DNA of 64,000 bases, taken from Streptococcus tangpeifui (GTDB lineage: Bacteria; Bacillota; Bacilli; Lactobacillales; Streptococcaceae). The DNA is taken from contig NZ_JAAKDU010000005.1 in assembly GCF_011038795.1 (NCBI RefSeq), positions 1-64,000 of the forward strand, read 5' to 3'. Positions within the stretch are counted from its first letter, which is position 1, and every line of letters starts with the position of its first letter. Positions 1 to 8,145 of this stretch are shown piece by piece. A program made the translations under genes and the position numbers. The notes beneath the pieces are model-generated. The model saw only the letters and a list, made by a program, of their open reading frames with translations. It had not been told where the DNA came from and searched no databases.

Positions 1-10
1 CAATTCATAG

Positions 11-126
11 TTAAGTGACGCTAGCCTAGGAGAGACACCTGTATCCATGCCGAACACAGCAGTTAAGCCCTAGCACGCCTGAAGTAATTGGGGGTTGCCC
101 CCTGTGAGATAAGGGAGTCGCTTAGC
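11..126 (+). rRNA. rrf: 5S ribosomal RNA
   Basis: About 116 nt matching the streptococcal 5S pattern. The 5' end (TTAAGTGAC) pairs with the 3' end (GTCGCTTAGC), and the internal CCGAACACAG and GTTAAGCCC blocks are present. It is the distal part of an rRNA operon whose 16S and 23S genes would lie before base 1. A tRNA-Asn gene follows 9 nt later, the usual streptococcal arrangement. Confidence 0.95.
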
Positions 127-135
127 GTATTATTA

Positions 136-209
136 TCCACCATAGCTCAGTTGGTAGTAGCGCATGACTGTTAATCATGATGTCGTAGGTTCGAGTCCTA
201 CTGGTGGAG
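136..209 (+). tRNA. tRNA-Asn (anticodon GTT)
   Basis: A 74-nt cloverleaf. The acceptor stem is TCCACCA with TGGTGGA and discriminator G. The anticodon stem CATGA/TCATG carries loop CTGTTAA, so the anticodon GTT is at 170-172. The T arm contains GGTTCGAGTCC. No CCA is encoded. It is cotranscribed with the 5S gene and ends at the terminator at 228-252. Confidence 0.95.
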
Positions 210-227
210 TAGAGATGTGACTGGAGG

Positions 228-252
228 GAGTTCTTAAGGGAACTCTTTTTTT
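228..252 (+). terminator. Terminator of the rRNA/tRNA operon
   Basis: GAGTTC (228-233) and GAACTC (240-245) form a short stem followed by seven T residues, directly after tRNA-Asn. Confidence 0.8.
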
Positions 253-378
253 ATTTATTAGACTTGCTTGGACAGGTCCTGAGTGTTAGTGTTACCATCA
301 CTTGGTGGAGAGTTTTATCTTTGTTGGATATTGGTAACTAATTTGTAACTATTTTTAATTTAATAATAGCCATGATTT

Positions 379-387
379 TGGTACAAT
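379..387 (+). promoter_or_regulatory. Promoter of opuAA-opuABC (extended -10)
   Basis: TGG followed by TACAAT (382-387) is an extended -10. No strong -35 is visible (TTTAAT at 359-364 with a 17-bp spacer). It leaves an untranslated leader of about 65 nt before opuAA. Confidence 0.55.
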
Positions 388-460
388 AGTATAGATGCCT
401 ACTAATTAATAGATATTTAGAATATATAGATATTTTGTAAGAAGAAAGGATAAGGGATAT

Positions 461-1657
461 ATGGGAACGATTTTAAAAGTTAGCCATTTAACCAAAATCT
501 TTGGGAAAAAGCAAAAAGCGGCTCTCCAGATGGTCAAAGAAGCAAAGAGTAAAACTGAAATTTTAGAGAAAACTGGCTGTACGGTTGGTGTTTATGATGC
601 TAATTTTGAAGTTCAAGAGGGTGAAATCTTTGTAATTATGGGGCTTTCTGGAAGCGGAAAGTCTACTCTGATTCGCTTAATTAATCGCCTGATTGAACCT
701 TCTTCTGGGGCCATCGAACTTAATGGTCAGAATGTTTCTGAAATGACTGCTAATGAACTGCGAGAGGTTCGCCGCCATTCGGTTAATATGGTTTTCCAGA
801 ATTTTGGTCTCTTTCCGCATAAAACCATTTTGGAAAATACTGAGTATGGTTTGGAATTGAGGGGAGTGCCCAAGGAAGAGCGGGAAAAAATGGCTGAACA
901 AGCCTTGGAAAATTCAAATTTGTTGCCTTTTAAAGATCAGTATCCTGATCAATTATCCGGTGGGATGCAACAACGGGTTGGTTTAGCTAGAGCGCTTGCT
1001 AATAATCCTGATATTCTTTTGATGGATGAGGCCTTCTCTGCTTTGGATCCTTTGATTCGTAAAGAAATGCAGGATGAGCTCCTAGATTTGCAGGATCGTG
1101 TTCAAAAAACAATTATCTTTATTACCCACGATCTCAATGAAGCCTTGCGGATTGGCGATCGTATCGCCTTGATGAAGGATGGTCAAATCATGCAGATAGG
1201 TACAGGTGAAGAAATCTTGACTCAACCAGCTAATGATTTTGTCCGAGAATTCGTTGAGGATGTCGACCGCTCTAAGGTTCTGACGGCTCAAAATATTATG
1301 ATTAAGCCAATTACGGCAAATGTTGATGTTGATGGACCCAATGTGGCTCTGAAGCGGATGGACGTGGAAGAAGTTTCCATGTTGGTAGCCACTAATCGGA
1401 AGCGTCAGCTCTTAGGGGTTATCTCGGCTGATGCAGCTTATGATGCTCGTAAGGCAGGTAAGAAACTGGCTGATGTTGTCGATCCTAATATTCGGACGGT
1501 GCCTCAGGATATGGTGTTGACAGATATCTTACCATTGATTTATGACTCGGCAGCTCCGATTGCTGTGTTAAATGAGAACAAGCGTCCTGTTGGCGTTATT
1601 ATTAAGGGTCGTGTGATTGAGGCCCTTACTAAACAGGGTATTGAAGTAGAAGGGTAG
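461..1657 (+). CDS. opuAA: Glycine betaine/carnitine/choline ABC transporter, ATP-binding subunit (OpuAA/BusAA type)
   Basis: Cytoplasmic ATPase that powers uptake of compatible solutes under osmotic stress. The 398 residues carry Walker [10 protein letters not shown] at 61-69, the signature LSGGMQQR near 166, Walker [14 protein letters not shown] and the His-loop THD. A C-terminal region from about 275 has the tandem CBS layout known to sense ionic strength or nucleotides in this family. The start follows GAAAGGA. The stop abuts opuABC, so the two form an operon. Family assignment is firm. The exact substrate among betaine, carnitine and proline is not visible in the sequence. Confidence 0.93.
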   Translation: MGTILKVSHLTKIFGKKQKAALQMVKEAKSKTEILEKTGCTVGVYDANFEVQEGEIFVIMGLSGSGKSTLIRLINRLIEPSSGAIELNGQNVSEMTANELREVRRHSVNMVFQNFGLFPHKTILENTEYGLELRGVPKEEREKMAEQALENSNLLPFKDQYPDQLSGGMQQRVGLARALANNPDILLMDEAFSALDPLIRKEMQDELLDLQDRVQKTIIFITHDLNEALRIGDRIALMKDGQIMQIGTGEEILTQPANDFVREFVEDVDRSKVLTAQNIMIKPITANVDVDGPNVALKRMDVEEVSMLVATNRKRQLLGVISADAAYDARKAGKKLADVVDPNIRTVPQDMVLTDILPLIYDSAAPIAVLNENKRPVGVIIKGRVIEALTKQGIEVEG

Positions 1658-3394
1658 GTGAGAAGTTTGAAAAGCTTATTATTAGCAGGAATTGGGAAAT
1701 TACCTATTTCTAATTATATGGATTCTTTTGTTGACTGGCTGACTAAAACTTTTGCTGGGTTCTTCAATGTTCTAAAAATCATTGGTGATGCCCTTATGGG
1801 ATTTATTTCCAATACATTGACTTTCATCAATCCTTGGATTTTAATGCTTCTCATCGTGGCCTTAGCTTATCTGATTTCTAAAAAATGGGGCTTTACGATT
1901 TTAACAGCTATCGGTTTGTTATATATTTACAATCAGGAACTCTGGGGAGATTTGATTAATACCTTTACCTTGGTACTCTTGTCTAGCTTGATCTCAATTT
2001 TAATTGGGATTCCACTGGGAATTTGGATGGCTAAGAATGAGACAGCCAAAAAGGTTATTAATCCAATTCTGGACTTTATGCAAACCATGCCAGCCTTCGT
2101 TTATTTGATTCCAGCGGTTGCTTTCTTTGGTATTGGTATGGTACCTGGGGTTTTTGCTTCAGTTATCTTCGCTTTACCACCAACGGTACGGATGACTAAT
2201 CTTGGGATTCGAGAAATTCCTATCGAGTTGGTTGAAGCATCAGATGCTTTTGGTAGTACCAGTCGGCAAAAGCTCTTCGGAGTTGAACTGCCATTAGCCA
2301 AGAGTACGATTATGGCTGGGGTCAACCAAACCATCATGTTGGCTCTGTCTATGGTGGTGACGGCTTCCATGATTGGGGCTCCTGGCCTTGGTAATGGAGT
2401 CCTTTCAGCTCTGCAACACGCAGAAATTGGTAACGGATTTGTCAATGGTTTGGCTCTGGTAATCTTGGCCATCATTATTGATCGTTTTACCCAAAAATTA
2501 AATGCACCGGTTGGTCAAAAGCAAGCAAGCAAGCCCAAATGGCAGAAATGGATAGCTCCCGTCTTGGTCATAGCCTTTCTTGCTACGGGAATTGCACAAA
2601 CAGTTGCTAGCCATATGGGTCCACATAAGGAAAAGGTTACCTTGGCTTATGTAGAGTGGGATTCGGAAGTGGCTTCGACTAATGTTTTAGCTGAAGTTCT
2701 CAAAGAAAAAGGCTATGATGTTGAAATCAAGCCTCTGGATAATGCCATTGCTTGGAAATCGGTTGCTGACGGTAGTGTTGATGCTTCTGTTTCAGCTTGG
2801 CTGCCGGTTACACATAAAGCACAGTACGAAAAATATAAGGGACAATTAGATGACTTGGGAGTTAATCTAAAAGGAACCAAACTAGGATTAGCTGTGCCAA
2901 CCTATATGACTGATGTTAACAGTATCGAAGATCTATCTGATCAAGCCGATTCAACCATCACTGGTATTGAACCTGGAGCTGGTATCATGACAAGTGCTGA
3001 GAAAGCACAAAAAGAGTATTCCAACCTCTCCAATTGGAAGCTAAGTTCCTCTTCTACTGGCGCCATGATTACCAGTCTTCAACAGGCATTGAAGAATAAG
3101 GAAGATATTGTTATTACAGGTTGGAAACCTCACTGGATGTTTGCTAAGTATGATTTAAAATTTTTGGATGATCCAAAGGGTGTCTTTGGAAAATCTGAGA
3201 ATATTCATACTATCGCTCGCAAAAACCTTAAAAAAGATAATGCAGGTGCTTACAAGATTATTGATAATTTCCATTGGACTTCTGCTGATATGGAATCTGT
3301 TATGCTAGATATTAGCAATGGAACATCGCCATCTAAAGCAGCACAAAAATGGGTTAAAAATAATAAGGATAAGGTAGCTGAGTGGTCTAAATAA
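1658..3394 (+). CDS. opuABC: Osmoprotectant ABC transporter, fused permease and substrate-binding protein (OpuABC/BusAB type)
   Basis: A single 578-residue chain. The N-terminal half (about 50-285) has several membrane segments and the permease coupling stretch around RMTNLGIREIP. A membrane anchor near 300 leads to the extracellular binding domain (about 320 to the end), which resembles the Lactococcus BusAB/OpuABC betaine receptor (VEWDSEVAS, ITGIEPGAG, WKPHWMFAKYDL). The natural fusion is normal for this family. The GTG at 1658 touches the opuAA stop. A TTG at 1667 has better Shine-Dalgarno spacing (TAGGTGAG) and may be the true start. Confidence 0.93.
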   Translation: MRSLKSLLLAGIGKLPISNYMDSFVDWLTKTFAGFFNVLKIIGDALMGFISNTLTFINPWILMLLIVALAYLISKKWGFTILTAIGLLYIYNQELWGDLINTFTLVLLSSLISILIGIPLGIWMAKNETAKKVINPILDFMQTMPAFVYLIPAVAFFGIGMVPGVFASVIFALPPTVRMTNLGIREIPIELVEASDAFGSTSRQKLFGVELPLAKSTIMAGVNQTIMLALSMVVTASMIGAPGLGNGVLSALQHAEIGNGFVNGLALVILAIIIDRFTQKLNAPVGQKQASKPKWQKWIAPVLVIAFLATGIAQTVASHMGPHKEKVTLAYVEWDSEVASTNVLAEVLKEKGYDVEIKPLDNAIAWKSVADGSVDASVSAWLPVTHKAQYEKYKGQLDDLGVNLKGTKLGLAVPTYMTDVNSIEDLSDQADSTITGIEPGAGIMTSAEKAQKEYSNLSNWKLSSSSTGAMITSLQQALKNKEDIVITGWKPHWMFAKYDLKFLDDPKGVFGKSENIHTIARKNLKKDNAGAYKIIDNFHWTSADMESVMLDISNGTSPSKAAQKWVKNNKDKVAEWSK

Positions 3395-3448
3395 GAGGAA
3401 AATCAACTTTTTGTATGATTGATTTTTAGTGAACCTATTAGTTAAATA

Positions 3449-3481
3449 TTTAAGTGCTATTTAAGTAACTCTAGCTATACT
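3449..3481 (+). promoter_or_regulatory. CiaR box and promoter of a csRNA
   Basis: TTTAAG (3449-3454), 5 nt (TGCTA), TTTAAG (3460-3465), 10 nt, then TATACT (3476-3481). TTTAAG-N5-TTTAAG about 10 bp before the -10 is the published CiaR activation site in streptococci. Every element is visible here with exact spacing. Confidence 0.8.
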
Positions 3482-3487
3482 ATAGGT

Positions 3488-3557
3488 ATCCTAAATAAAC
3501 TTTTCTTTTTCATAATCTCCGGGGAGGGGTCCTGTTATAGCAGGGCTCTTCCTTTTT
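3488..3557 (+). ncRNA. Cia-dependent small RNA (csRNA)
   Basis: A short RNA of about 70 nt predicted from the CiaR-type promoter to a terminator. The unpaired 5' part ends in TTTTTCATAATCTCC (3506-3520), the reverse complement of a Shine-Dalgarno plus AUG start. That is how csRNAs of other streptococci block translation initiation. The terminator is a stem of about 12 bp including G-U pairs (5' arm 3523-3534, loop TTATAG, 3' arm 3541-3552) followed by T residues. Its mRNA targets cannot be named from this window. Confidence 0.75.
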
Positions 3558-3607
3558 GGTTTTTAGGAATCAATTTTTAATGTGATGTCGTTGCAATAGG
3601 CAACGTA

Positions 3608-3667
3608 TGTAAGTCTCAATTTAGTTTGTATAGGGTCAGGTGTTTTCATAATCTCTGGGAAGAGCCA
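3608..3667 (+). ncRNA. Degenerate second copy of the csRNA
   Basis: TTTTCATAATCTCTGGGAAG (3644-3663) repeats the functional stretch of the csRNA at 3507-3526. Upstream, TGTAAG-N5-ATTTAG (3608-3624) looks like an eroded CiaR box, no -10 sits at the proper distance, and there is no clear terminator. It is probably a decayed tandem duplicate. The rest of 3395-3786 holds only this, the csRNA and the polA promoter. Confidence 0.4.
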
Positions 3668-3771
3668 GCAGTAACTAAATTCTTTTTTAGGCGAAAATAC
3701 TAATTAGTGATTTATAGCCTCTTGTTCTTCTGTTTGGGCCTGCTTGTGTTTGCTTTCTGGTGGAACTTCTG

Positions 3772-3780
3772 TGGTATAAT
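3772..3780 (+). promoter_or_regulatory. Extended -10 element just before polA
   Basis: TGGTATAAT, with the hexamer TATAAT at 3775-3780, ends six bases before the polA ATG. Transcription from it would begin at or next to the start codon, giving a leaderless message. The SD-like AGGAG (3781-3785) would then not be in the transcript, so either the promoter is leaderless or a further upstream promoter serves polA. Confidence 0.5.
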
Positions 3781-3786
3781 AGGAGC

Positions 3787-6420
3787 ATGGCTAATAAGAA
3801 TAAATTACTATTGATTGATGGGTCTTCCATCGCCTTTCGGGCTTTTTTTGCTCTTTATAATCAAATTGAACGGTTTAAAAATCCTGTTGGTCTGCATACT
3901 AATGCCATCTATGGTTTTCATCTCATGCTGGACCATATGATGAAGCGGATTGAGCCGACCCATGTACTAGTGGCTTTTGATGCGGGTAAGACCACTTTTC
4001 GGACGGATATGTATGCCGATTATAAGGGTGGTCGTGATAAGACGCCAGATGAATTTCGTGAGCAATTTCCTTATATTCGGGAGATGTTGAATCATCTTGG
4101 TATTGCCTATTATGATTTGGAAAATTATGAAGCGGATGATATTATCGGAACCTTGGATAAGTTGGCTGAAAATGGCAATTTTGATGTGACTATTGTCAGT
4201 GGGGACAAGGATTTGATTCAGCTAGCCGATAATAATACGGTGGTCGAGATTTCTCGCAAGGGTGTGGCTGAGTTTGAAGAATATACGCCTGAATATCTGA
4301 TGGAAAAGATGGGCATTACGCCAACCCAGTTTATTGATCTTAAGGCCTTGATGGGGGATAAGTCGGATAATATTCCTGGTGTAACTAAGATTGGCGAAAA
4401 GACAGGGCTCAAACTCCTATTGGAGTATGGTAGTTTGGAAGCCATTTACGACCATATTGATAGCTTCAAGCCATCTAAGATGAAGGAAAATCTCATCAAT
4501 GATAAGGATCAGGCCTTTATGTCCAAGACTTTGGCAACCATCAATACCCAATCGCCTATTGAAATTGGTTTAGATGATACGCTTTACAAGGGTCCTCATT
4601 TGGAAGGGTTGGCTAAGTTCTATGATGAAATGAATTTTAAACAGCTGAAGGCAAGCTTGGGCCTCAAGGAAGAGGCCGAACAGATTGAAATCAATTATCA
4701 AGTTGTTAATAGACTTGAACCTGCTATGTTTGGGCCTGACCAATTCTTCTATTTTGAAATTTTTAATGATAATTATCATCGCGAAGACATTCTGGGCTTT
4801 GCTTGGGGGAATGACCAGAATATCTATGTCAGCAAAAACTTAGATTTACTCAAAGATGAGCTTTTTATCCAAGCTCTTTCTAAGCCAATCAAAACCTATG
4901 ATTTCAAGCGGACTAAGGTTCTTTTGAGCCACTTAGGACTTGATTTGCTGACAGCTAATTTTGACAGCCGTTTGGCAAAATATTTGTTGTCTACGGTGGA
5001 AGATAATGAACTTTCTACTATTGCCAGTCTCTATGGACAAACGCCTCTGGCTAAGGATACAGAAGTTTATGGTAAGGGAGCCAAGAAGGCAGTACCTGAG
5101 GACGACCTTCTTTTTGAACATCTGGCGACCAAGATTCAAGTCCTAGTAGAGACCGAGCCCATTCTAAAGGAAAAATTGGCTGAGCATGACCAATCTAATC
5201 TGCTCTTTGAGATGGAATTACCTTTAGCTAACGTTCTGGCTAAGATGGAAATTGCTGGGATTAAGGTTGACCGCCAGACCCTAAAGGATATGGAGCTAGA
5301 AAATGAGGTAACCCTCAAGGCTCTAACCCAGGAAATCTATGATTTGGCTGGTCAAGAATTTAATATCAATTCACCGAAGCAACTGGGGATGATCCTCTTT
5401 GAAAAGATGGGGTTGCCAATCTCTATGACTAAGAAGACTAAGACTGGCTATTCAACAGCTGTCGATGTTTTAGAACGTCTGGCCCCACATGCTCCGATTG
5501 TGGCTAAAATTTTGGAATATCGACAAATAGCTAAATTACAGTCAACCTATGTGGTCGGTCTACAGGATTTTATCATGGATGATGGGAAAATTCATACCCG
5601 CTATCTGCAAGATTTGACCCAAACCGGACGTCTTTCCAGTGTTGATCCAAACCTTCAAAATATTCCAGTGCGCTTAGAGCAAGGTCGTTTGATTCGTAAG
5701 GCATTTACACCTGAATGGGAGGACAGTGTCCTCCTGAGTTCGGACTATTCGCAGATTGAACTTCGAGTACTGGCCCATATCTCGGGGGATGAGCATTTAA
5801 TCGCTGCTTTTAAGAATGGCGAAGATATCCACACGGCGACAGCCATGCGGGTCTTTAATATTGCAAGACCTGAGGATGTTACCCCTAATGATCGTCGCAA
5901 TGCCAAAGCGGTCAATTTCGGTGTGGTCTATGGGATCTCTGATTACGGATTGTCCCAGAATTTGGGTATCAGTCGCAAGGCAGCCAAGCAGTATATCGAC
6001 ACCTATTTTGAACGTTTCCCTGGCATTAAAAACTACATGGAACGAGTGGTGCGTGAAGCTAAGGATAAGGGCTATGCTGAGACTCTCTTTAAGCGGCGTC
6101 GAATGCTGCCAGATATTAATTCACGTAACTTCAATATCCGTAATTTTGCTGAACGAACGGCTATCAATTCGCCTATTCAGGGTAGTGCAGCCGATATTCT
6201 TAAGATTGCCATGATTAATCTGGATCAAGCCTTGGAAGCAGGTGATTTCAAAACTAAGATGTTACTGCAAGTGCACGACGAAATTGTTTTGGAAGTACCC
6301 AATGAGGAGCTGGCGGTTGTCAAGCAGCTGGTTAAAGAAACTATGGAGTCAGCTATTGAGCTGGCGGTTCCTCTCTTGGCTGATGAAAATACTGGAAAAA
6401 CTTGGTATGAAGCCAAATAA
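3787..6420 (+). CDS. polA: DNA polymerase I
   Basis: Replication and repair polymerase that removes RNA primers and fills gaps. The 877 residues show an N-terminal 5' nuclease domain (LLLIDGSSIAFRAFFAL) and a middle domain at the position of the 3'-5' exonuclease that lacks obvious catalytic acidic motifs, as in other streptococci. The C-terminal polymerase domain has motif A SDYSQIELR (about 650), motif B RRNAKAVNFGVVYG (about 700) and motif C QVHDE (about 827). The ATG at 3787 behind AGGAG is preferred over one at 3760, which would lie upstream of the -10. Confidence 0.96.
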   Translation: MANKNKLLLIDGSSIAFRAFFALYNQIERFKNPVGLHTNAIYGFHLMLDHMMKRIEPTHVLVAFDAGKTTFRTDMYADYKGGRDKTPDEFREQFPYIREMLNHLGIAYYDLENYEADDIIGTLDKLAENGNFDVTIVSGDKDLIQLADNNTVVEISRKGVAEFEEYTPEYLMEKMGITPTQFIDLKALMGDKSDNIPGVTKIGEKTGLKLLLEYGSLEAIYDHIDSFKPSKMKENLINDKDQAFMSKTLATINTQSPIEIGLDDTLYKGPHLEGLAKFYDEMNFKQLKASLGLKEEAEQIEINYQVVNRLEPAMFGPDQFFYFEIFNDNYHREDILGFAWGNDQNIYVSKNLDLLKDELFIQALSKPIKTYDFKRTKVLLSHLGLDLLTANFDSRLAKYLLSTVEDNELSTIASLYGQTPLAKDTEVYGKGAKKAVPEDDLLFEHLATKIQVLVETEPILKEKLAEHDQSNLLFEMELPLANVLAKMEIAGIKVDRQTLKDMELENEVTLKALTQEIYDLAGQEFNINSPKQLGMILFEKMGLPISMTKKTKTGYSTAVDVLERLAPHAPIVAKILEYRQIAKLQSTYVVGLQDFIMDDGKIHTRYLQDLTQTGRLSSVDPNLQNIPVRLEQGRLIRKAFTPEWEDSVLLSSDYSQIELRVLAHISGDEHLIAAFKNGEDIHTATAMRVFNIARPEDVTPNDRRNAKAVNFGVVYGISDYGLSQNLGISRKAAKQYIDTYFERFPGIKNYMERVVREAKDKGYAETLFKRRRMLPDINSRNFNIRNFAERTAINSPIQGSAADILKIAMINLDQALEAGDFKTKMLLQVHDEIVLEVPNEELAVVKQLVKETMESAIELAVPLLADENTGKTWYEAK

Positions 6421-6449
6421 GAAAATACTAATGAGAAAGGGTGGTTTTT

Positions 6450-6881
6450 ATGACTTATCATTTTACAAATCCTAGTGATGAGATCATCAAGTCCTACCTG
6501 CAAGAGGCTAATACGATAGCAGTTGTGGGACTCTCCGATAGAACTGAGACCGCTGCTTATAAAGTCGCTAAGGTTATGCAGGAGGCAGGCTACCAGATAA
6601 TTCCTGTTAACCCTAGGTTGGTCGGTCAGGAAATTCTGGGTCAGACCGTATATGCCTCTCTACAAGATATCCCGGTTCACATTGATATTGTTGATGTCTT
6701 TAGGCGGAGTGAATTTTTGCTTGATGTGGCTCATGATTTTGTTCAGGTGGGTGCAGATGTTTTTTGGGCCCAACTAGGGCTGGAAGCTGAGGATGCGGAA
6801 GACTTCTTGCGCCAAGCCGGTTGTGAGAGAATTGTCATGAATCGCTGTATCAAGATAGAATATGGTCGACTTATGGTTTAA
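6450..6881 (+). CDS. CoA-binding domain protein (YccU/YneT family)
   Basis: A small Rossmann-fold protein of 143 residues. It contains TIAVVGLSDRTETAAYKVAKVMQEAGY, written here as the two parts TIAVVGLSDR and ETAAYKVAKVMQEAGY, then IIPVNPR and a C-terminal CERIVMNRCIKIEY segment typical of the family. It binds CoA or a related nucleotide; its cellular role is unknown. The ATG at 6450 is used because GAAAGG lies 9 nt upstream. It follows polA by 29 nt and is probably cotranscribed with it. Confidence 0.85.
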   Translation: MTYHFTNPSDEIIKSYLQEANTIAVVGLSDRTETAAYKVAKVMQEAGYQIIPVNPRLVGQEILGQTVYASLQDIPVHIDIVDVFRRSEFLLDVAHDFVQVGADVFWAQLGLEAEDAEDFLRQAGCERIVMNRCIKIEYGRLMV

Positions 6882-6892
6882 GTTAGACTCAT

Positions 6893-6923
6893 TTGGCGAG
6901 GGTCAGACTTTTTGTGCTATAAT
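6893..6923 (+). promoter_or_regulatory. Promoter of the Fur/PerR gene
   Basis: TGC followed by TATAAT (6918-6923) is an extended -10. TTGGCG (6893-6898) is a poor -35 at 19 bp. No perfect Per box is seen near it. Confidence 0.6.
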
Positions 6924-6956
6924 AAATTCAAAATGACTGATTAAGAGGAGGTAGCG

Positions 6957-7418
6957 ATGGAAAACGATCGCATGGCTTTAGAAGCTTACGAGACTGTTCT
7001 AGAGCACCTAAAAAGTAAGCATATCCGGATTACAGAAACTCGTAAAGCCATTATTCGTTATATGATTGCCACCAAAAGTCATCCCAGTGCGGAAATGATT
7101 TACGAGGACCTTTTGCCAGAGTACCCCAGTATGAGTTTGGCAACTGTCTATAATAATCTCAAGGTTTTGGTTGATGAGGGTTTTGTGACAGAGCTCAAGC
7201 TTTGCAACTATAGTACGACTTATTATGATTTTTTAGGTCATCATGAGGTTCACATTGCCTGTGAACGGTGTGGGAAAATTACTGATTTCTTGGATGGTGA
7301 TTTGCGGGACATGTATCAAGAAGCCAGTCAGCAGACGGGCTATAAGGTTACTCGCAGTCAGGTCATGCTCTATGGGCTCTGTCCAGATTGTCAGAAAGAA
7401 GATGCCAGTGTTACTTAA
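6957..7418 (+). CDS. perR: Fur-family transcriptional regulator, PerR type
   Basis: Metal-dependent repressor of peroxide-stress and metal-homeostasis genes. The 153 residues have the N-terminal winged helix (RITETRKAIIRYM, SLATVYNNLKVL), the hinge and metal site HHEVHIACERCGKI, and two CxxC zinc pairs (C102/C105 and C142/C145). The SD GAGGAGG sits just upstream of the ATG. Streptococci usually encode one Fur-family protein, PerR, so that name is the best choice. Distinguishing PerR from Fur or Zur needs the metal ligands tested. Confidence 0.85.
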   Translation: MENDRMALEAYETVLEHLKSKHIRITETRKAIIRYMIATKSHPSAEMIYEDLLPEYPSMSLATVYNNLKVLVDEGFVTELKLCNYSTTYYDFLGHHEVHIACERCGKITDFLDGDLRDMYQEASQQTGYKVTRSQVMLYGLCPDCQKEDASVT

Positions 7419-7689
7419 GAGTAGAAGTTGAGGACAAAAGTTCTTGGCTTTTTATTTTCTAAGGATTTTTCAGGAATTGTTTGATAGGTCTAACTATATG
7501 CAAAAAGTCTTAAATAGTTTTACTAAAATAAAAGTAAAATGTTGTAATGATATAAATAGAGGAGACTTTTGTGTCATTACTTATTAAAATAAAATCTTTG
7601 AATTAAAACGTTATATCGATAGAGATAGTTTTAGCTAGTTTAAAAGACTTTTGTAAATAAATTATTTTAGTGAATACTGCTGATATTCC

Positions 7690-7998
7690 AGTTAGACACT
7701 GTTAGTGTTAATCTGAGTTCAGAGACCAGCGATCATTTGAAAATTGAAGCTGGTCATACAGGATTAATTGTCTAACAGACTGGTTTTACCTTTGTGTGTC
7801 TCAAGATGTTCAAAGGATTACAGTAACTGCTGATAATCAAGCAGCTTAGGACAAGCAAGTTCAAGTAACTGTTTAAAAAAGGTTCAAATTAAGTTATTTG
7901 AGATTAATAAACAAAGACTACTTGCAGAAATCATTGGTTTGTTTTTAACAACGATGGGGCTAGTCTATTTCTTATCAAAGAAGGGGCGTCAAGGGTAG
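7690..7998 (+). pseudogene. Decayed LPXTG-type surface protein (beta-sandwich repeat and C-terminal anchor)
   Basis: Three pieces in three frames read as one protein. From 7695: DTVSVNLSSETSDHLKIEAG and onward to a stop. From 7799: SQDVQRITVTADNQAA, a TAG stop, then DKQVQVTV. From 7903 to the stop at 7996-7998: KQRLLAEIIGLFLTTMG followed by VYFLSKKGRQG, a hydrophobic segment plus basic tail like a cell-wall anchor. The first parts resemble Calx-beta-type surface repeats. No LPXTG remains. At least two frameshifts and internal stops make it non-functional. The rest of 7419-8145 has no gene; 7560-7690 may hold more of the relic. Confidence 0.55.
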
Positions 7999-8021
7999 GA
8001 AAAATTTAAGTCTGAGCGTGG

Positions 8022-8043
8022 AGATTATGTCTCGGGCTTTTTT
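8022..8043 (+). terminator. Terminator-like hairpin before ilvA
   Basis: GAGA-TTATG-TCTC with flanking AGC/GCT pairing, followed by a run of T residues. Confidence 0.45.
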
Positions 8044-8095
8044 TCTTACCCTTTTCATGATTTCAGGGAATTCCCTTAATTTCAGCTAACTTTTA

Positions 8096-8120
8096 TGTTA
8101 TAATGAATCTACAGAAAATT
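8096..8120 (+). promoter_or_regulatory. ilvA promoter with CodY box
   Basis: TGT followed by TATAAT (8099-8104) is an extended -10. Directly after it, AATCTACAGAAAATT (8106-8120) matches the CodY consensus AATTTTCWGAAAATT at 13 of 15 positions and covers the expected transcription start. This predicts repression of ilvA when branched-chain amino acids and GTP are plentiful. Confidence 0.65.
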
Positions 8121-8145
8121 TAGACAATAGTAAAAAGGAGAGTTT

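Noticed and set aside
2101..2475. Long minus-strand open frame inside opuABC and similar frames inside polA, ilvA, argH and ksgA
   Set aside because: They lie opposite well-supported genes, lack SD sequences and show no family features; they are shadows of the real coding frames.
3760..3786. Upstream ATG giving a 9-residue longer PolA
   Set aside because: It lies upstream of the -10 element and lacks an SD; the ATG at 3787 has AGGAG and matches the family N-terminus.
7419..8145. T-box or other riboswitch before ilvA
   Set aside because: No T-box sequence or specifier stem is seen, the promoter lies only about 40 nt from the start, and the gap is explained by the surface-protein relic.
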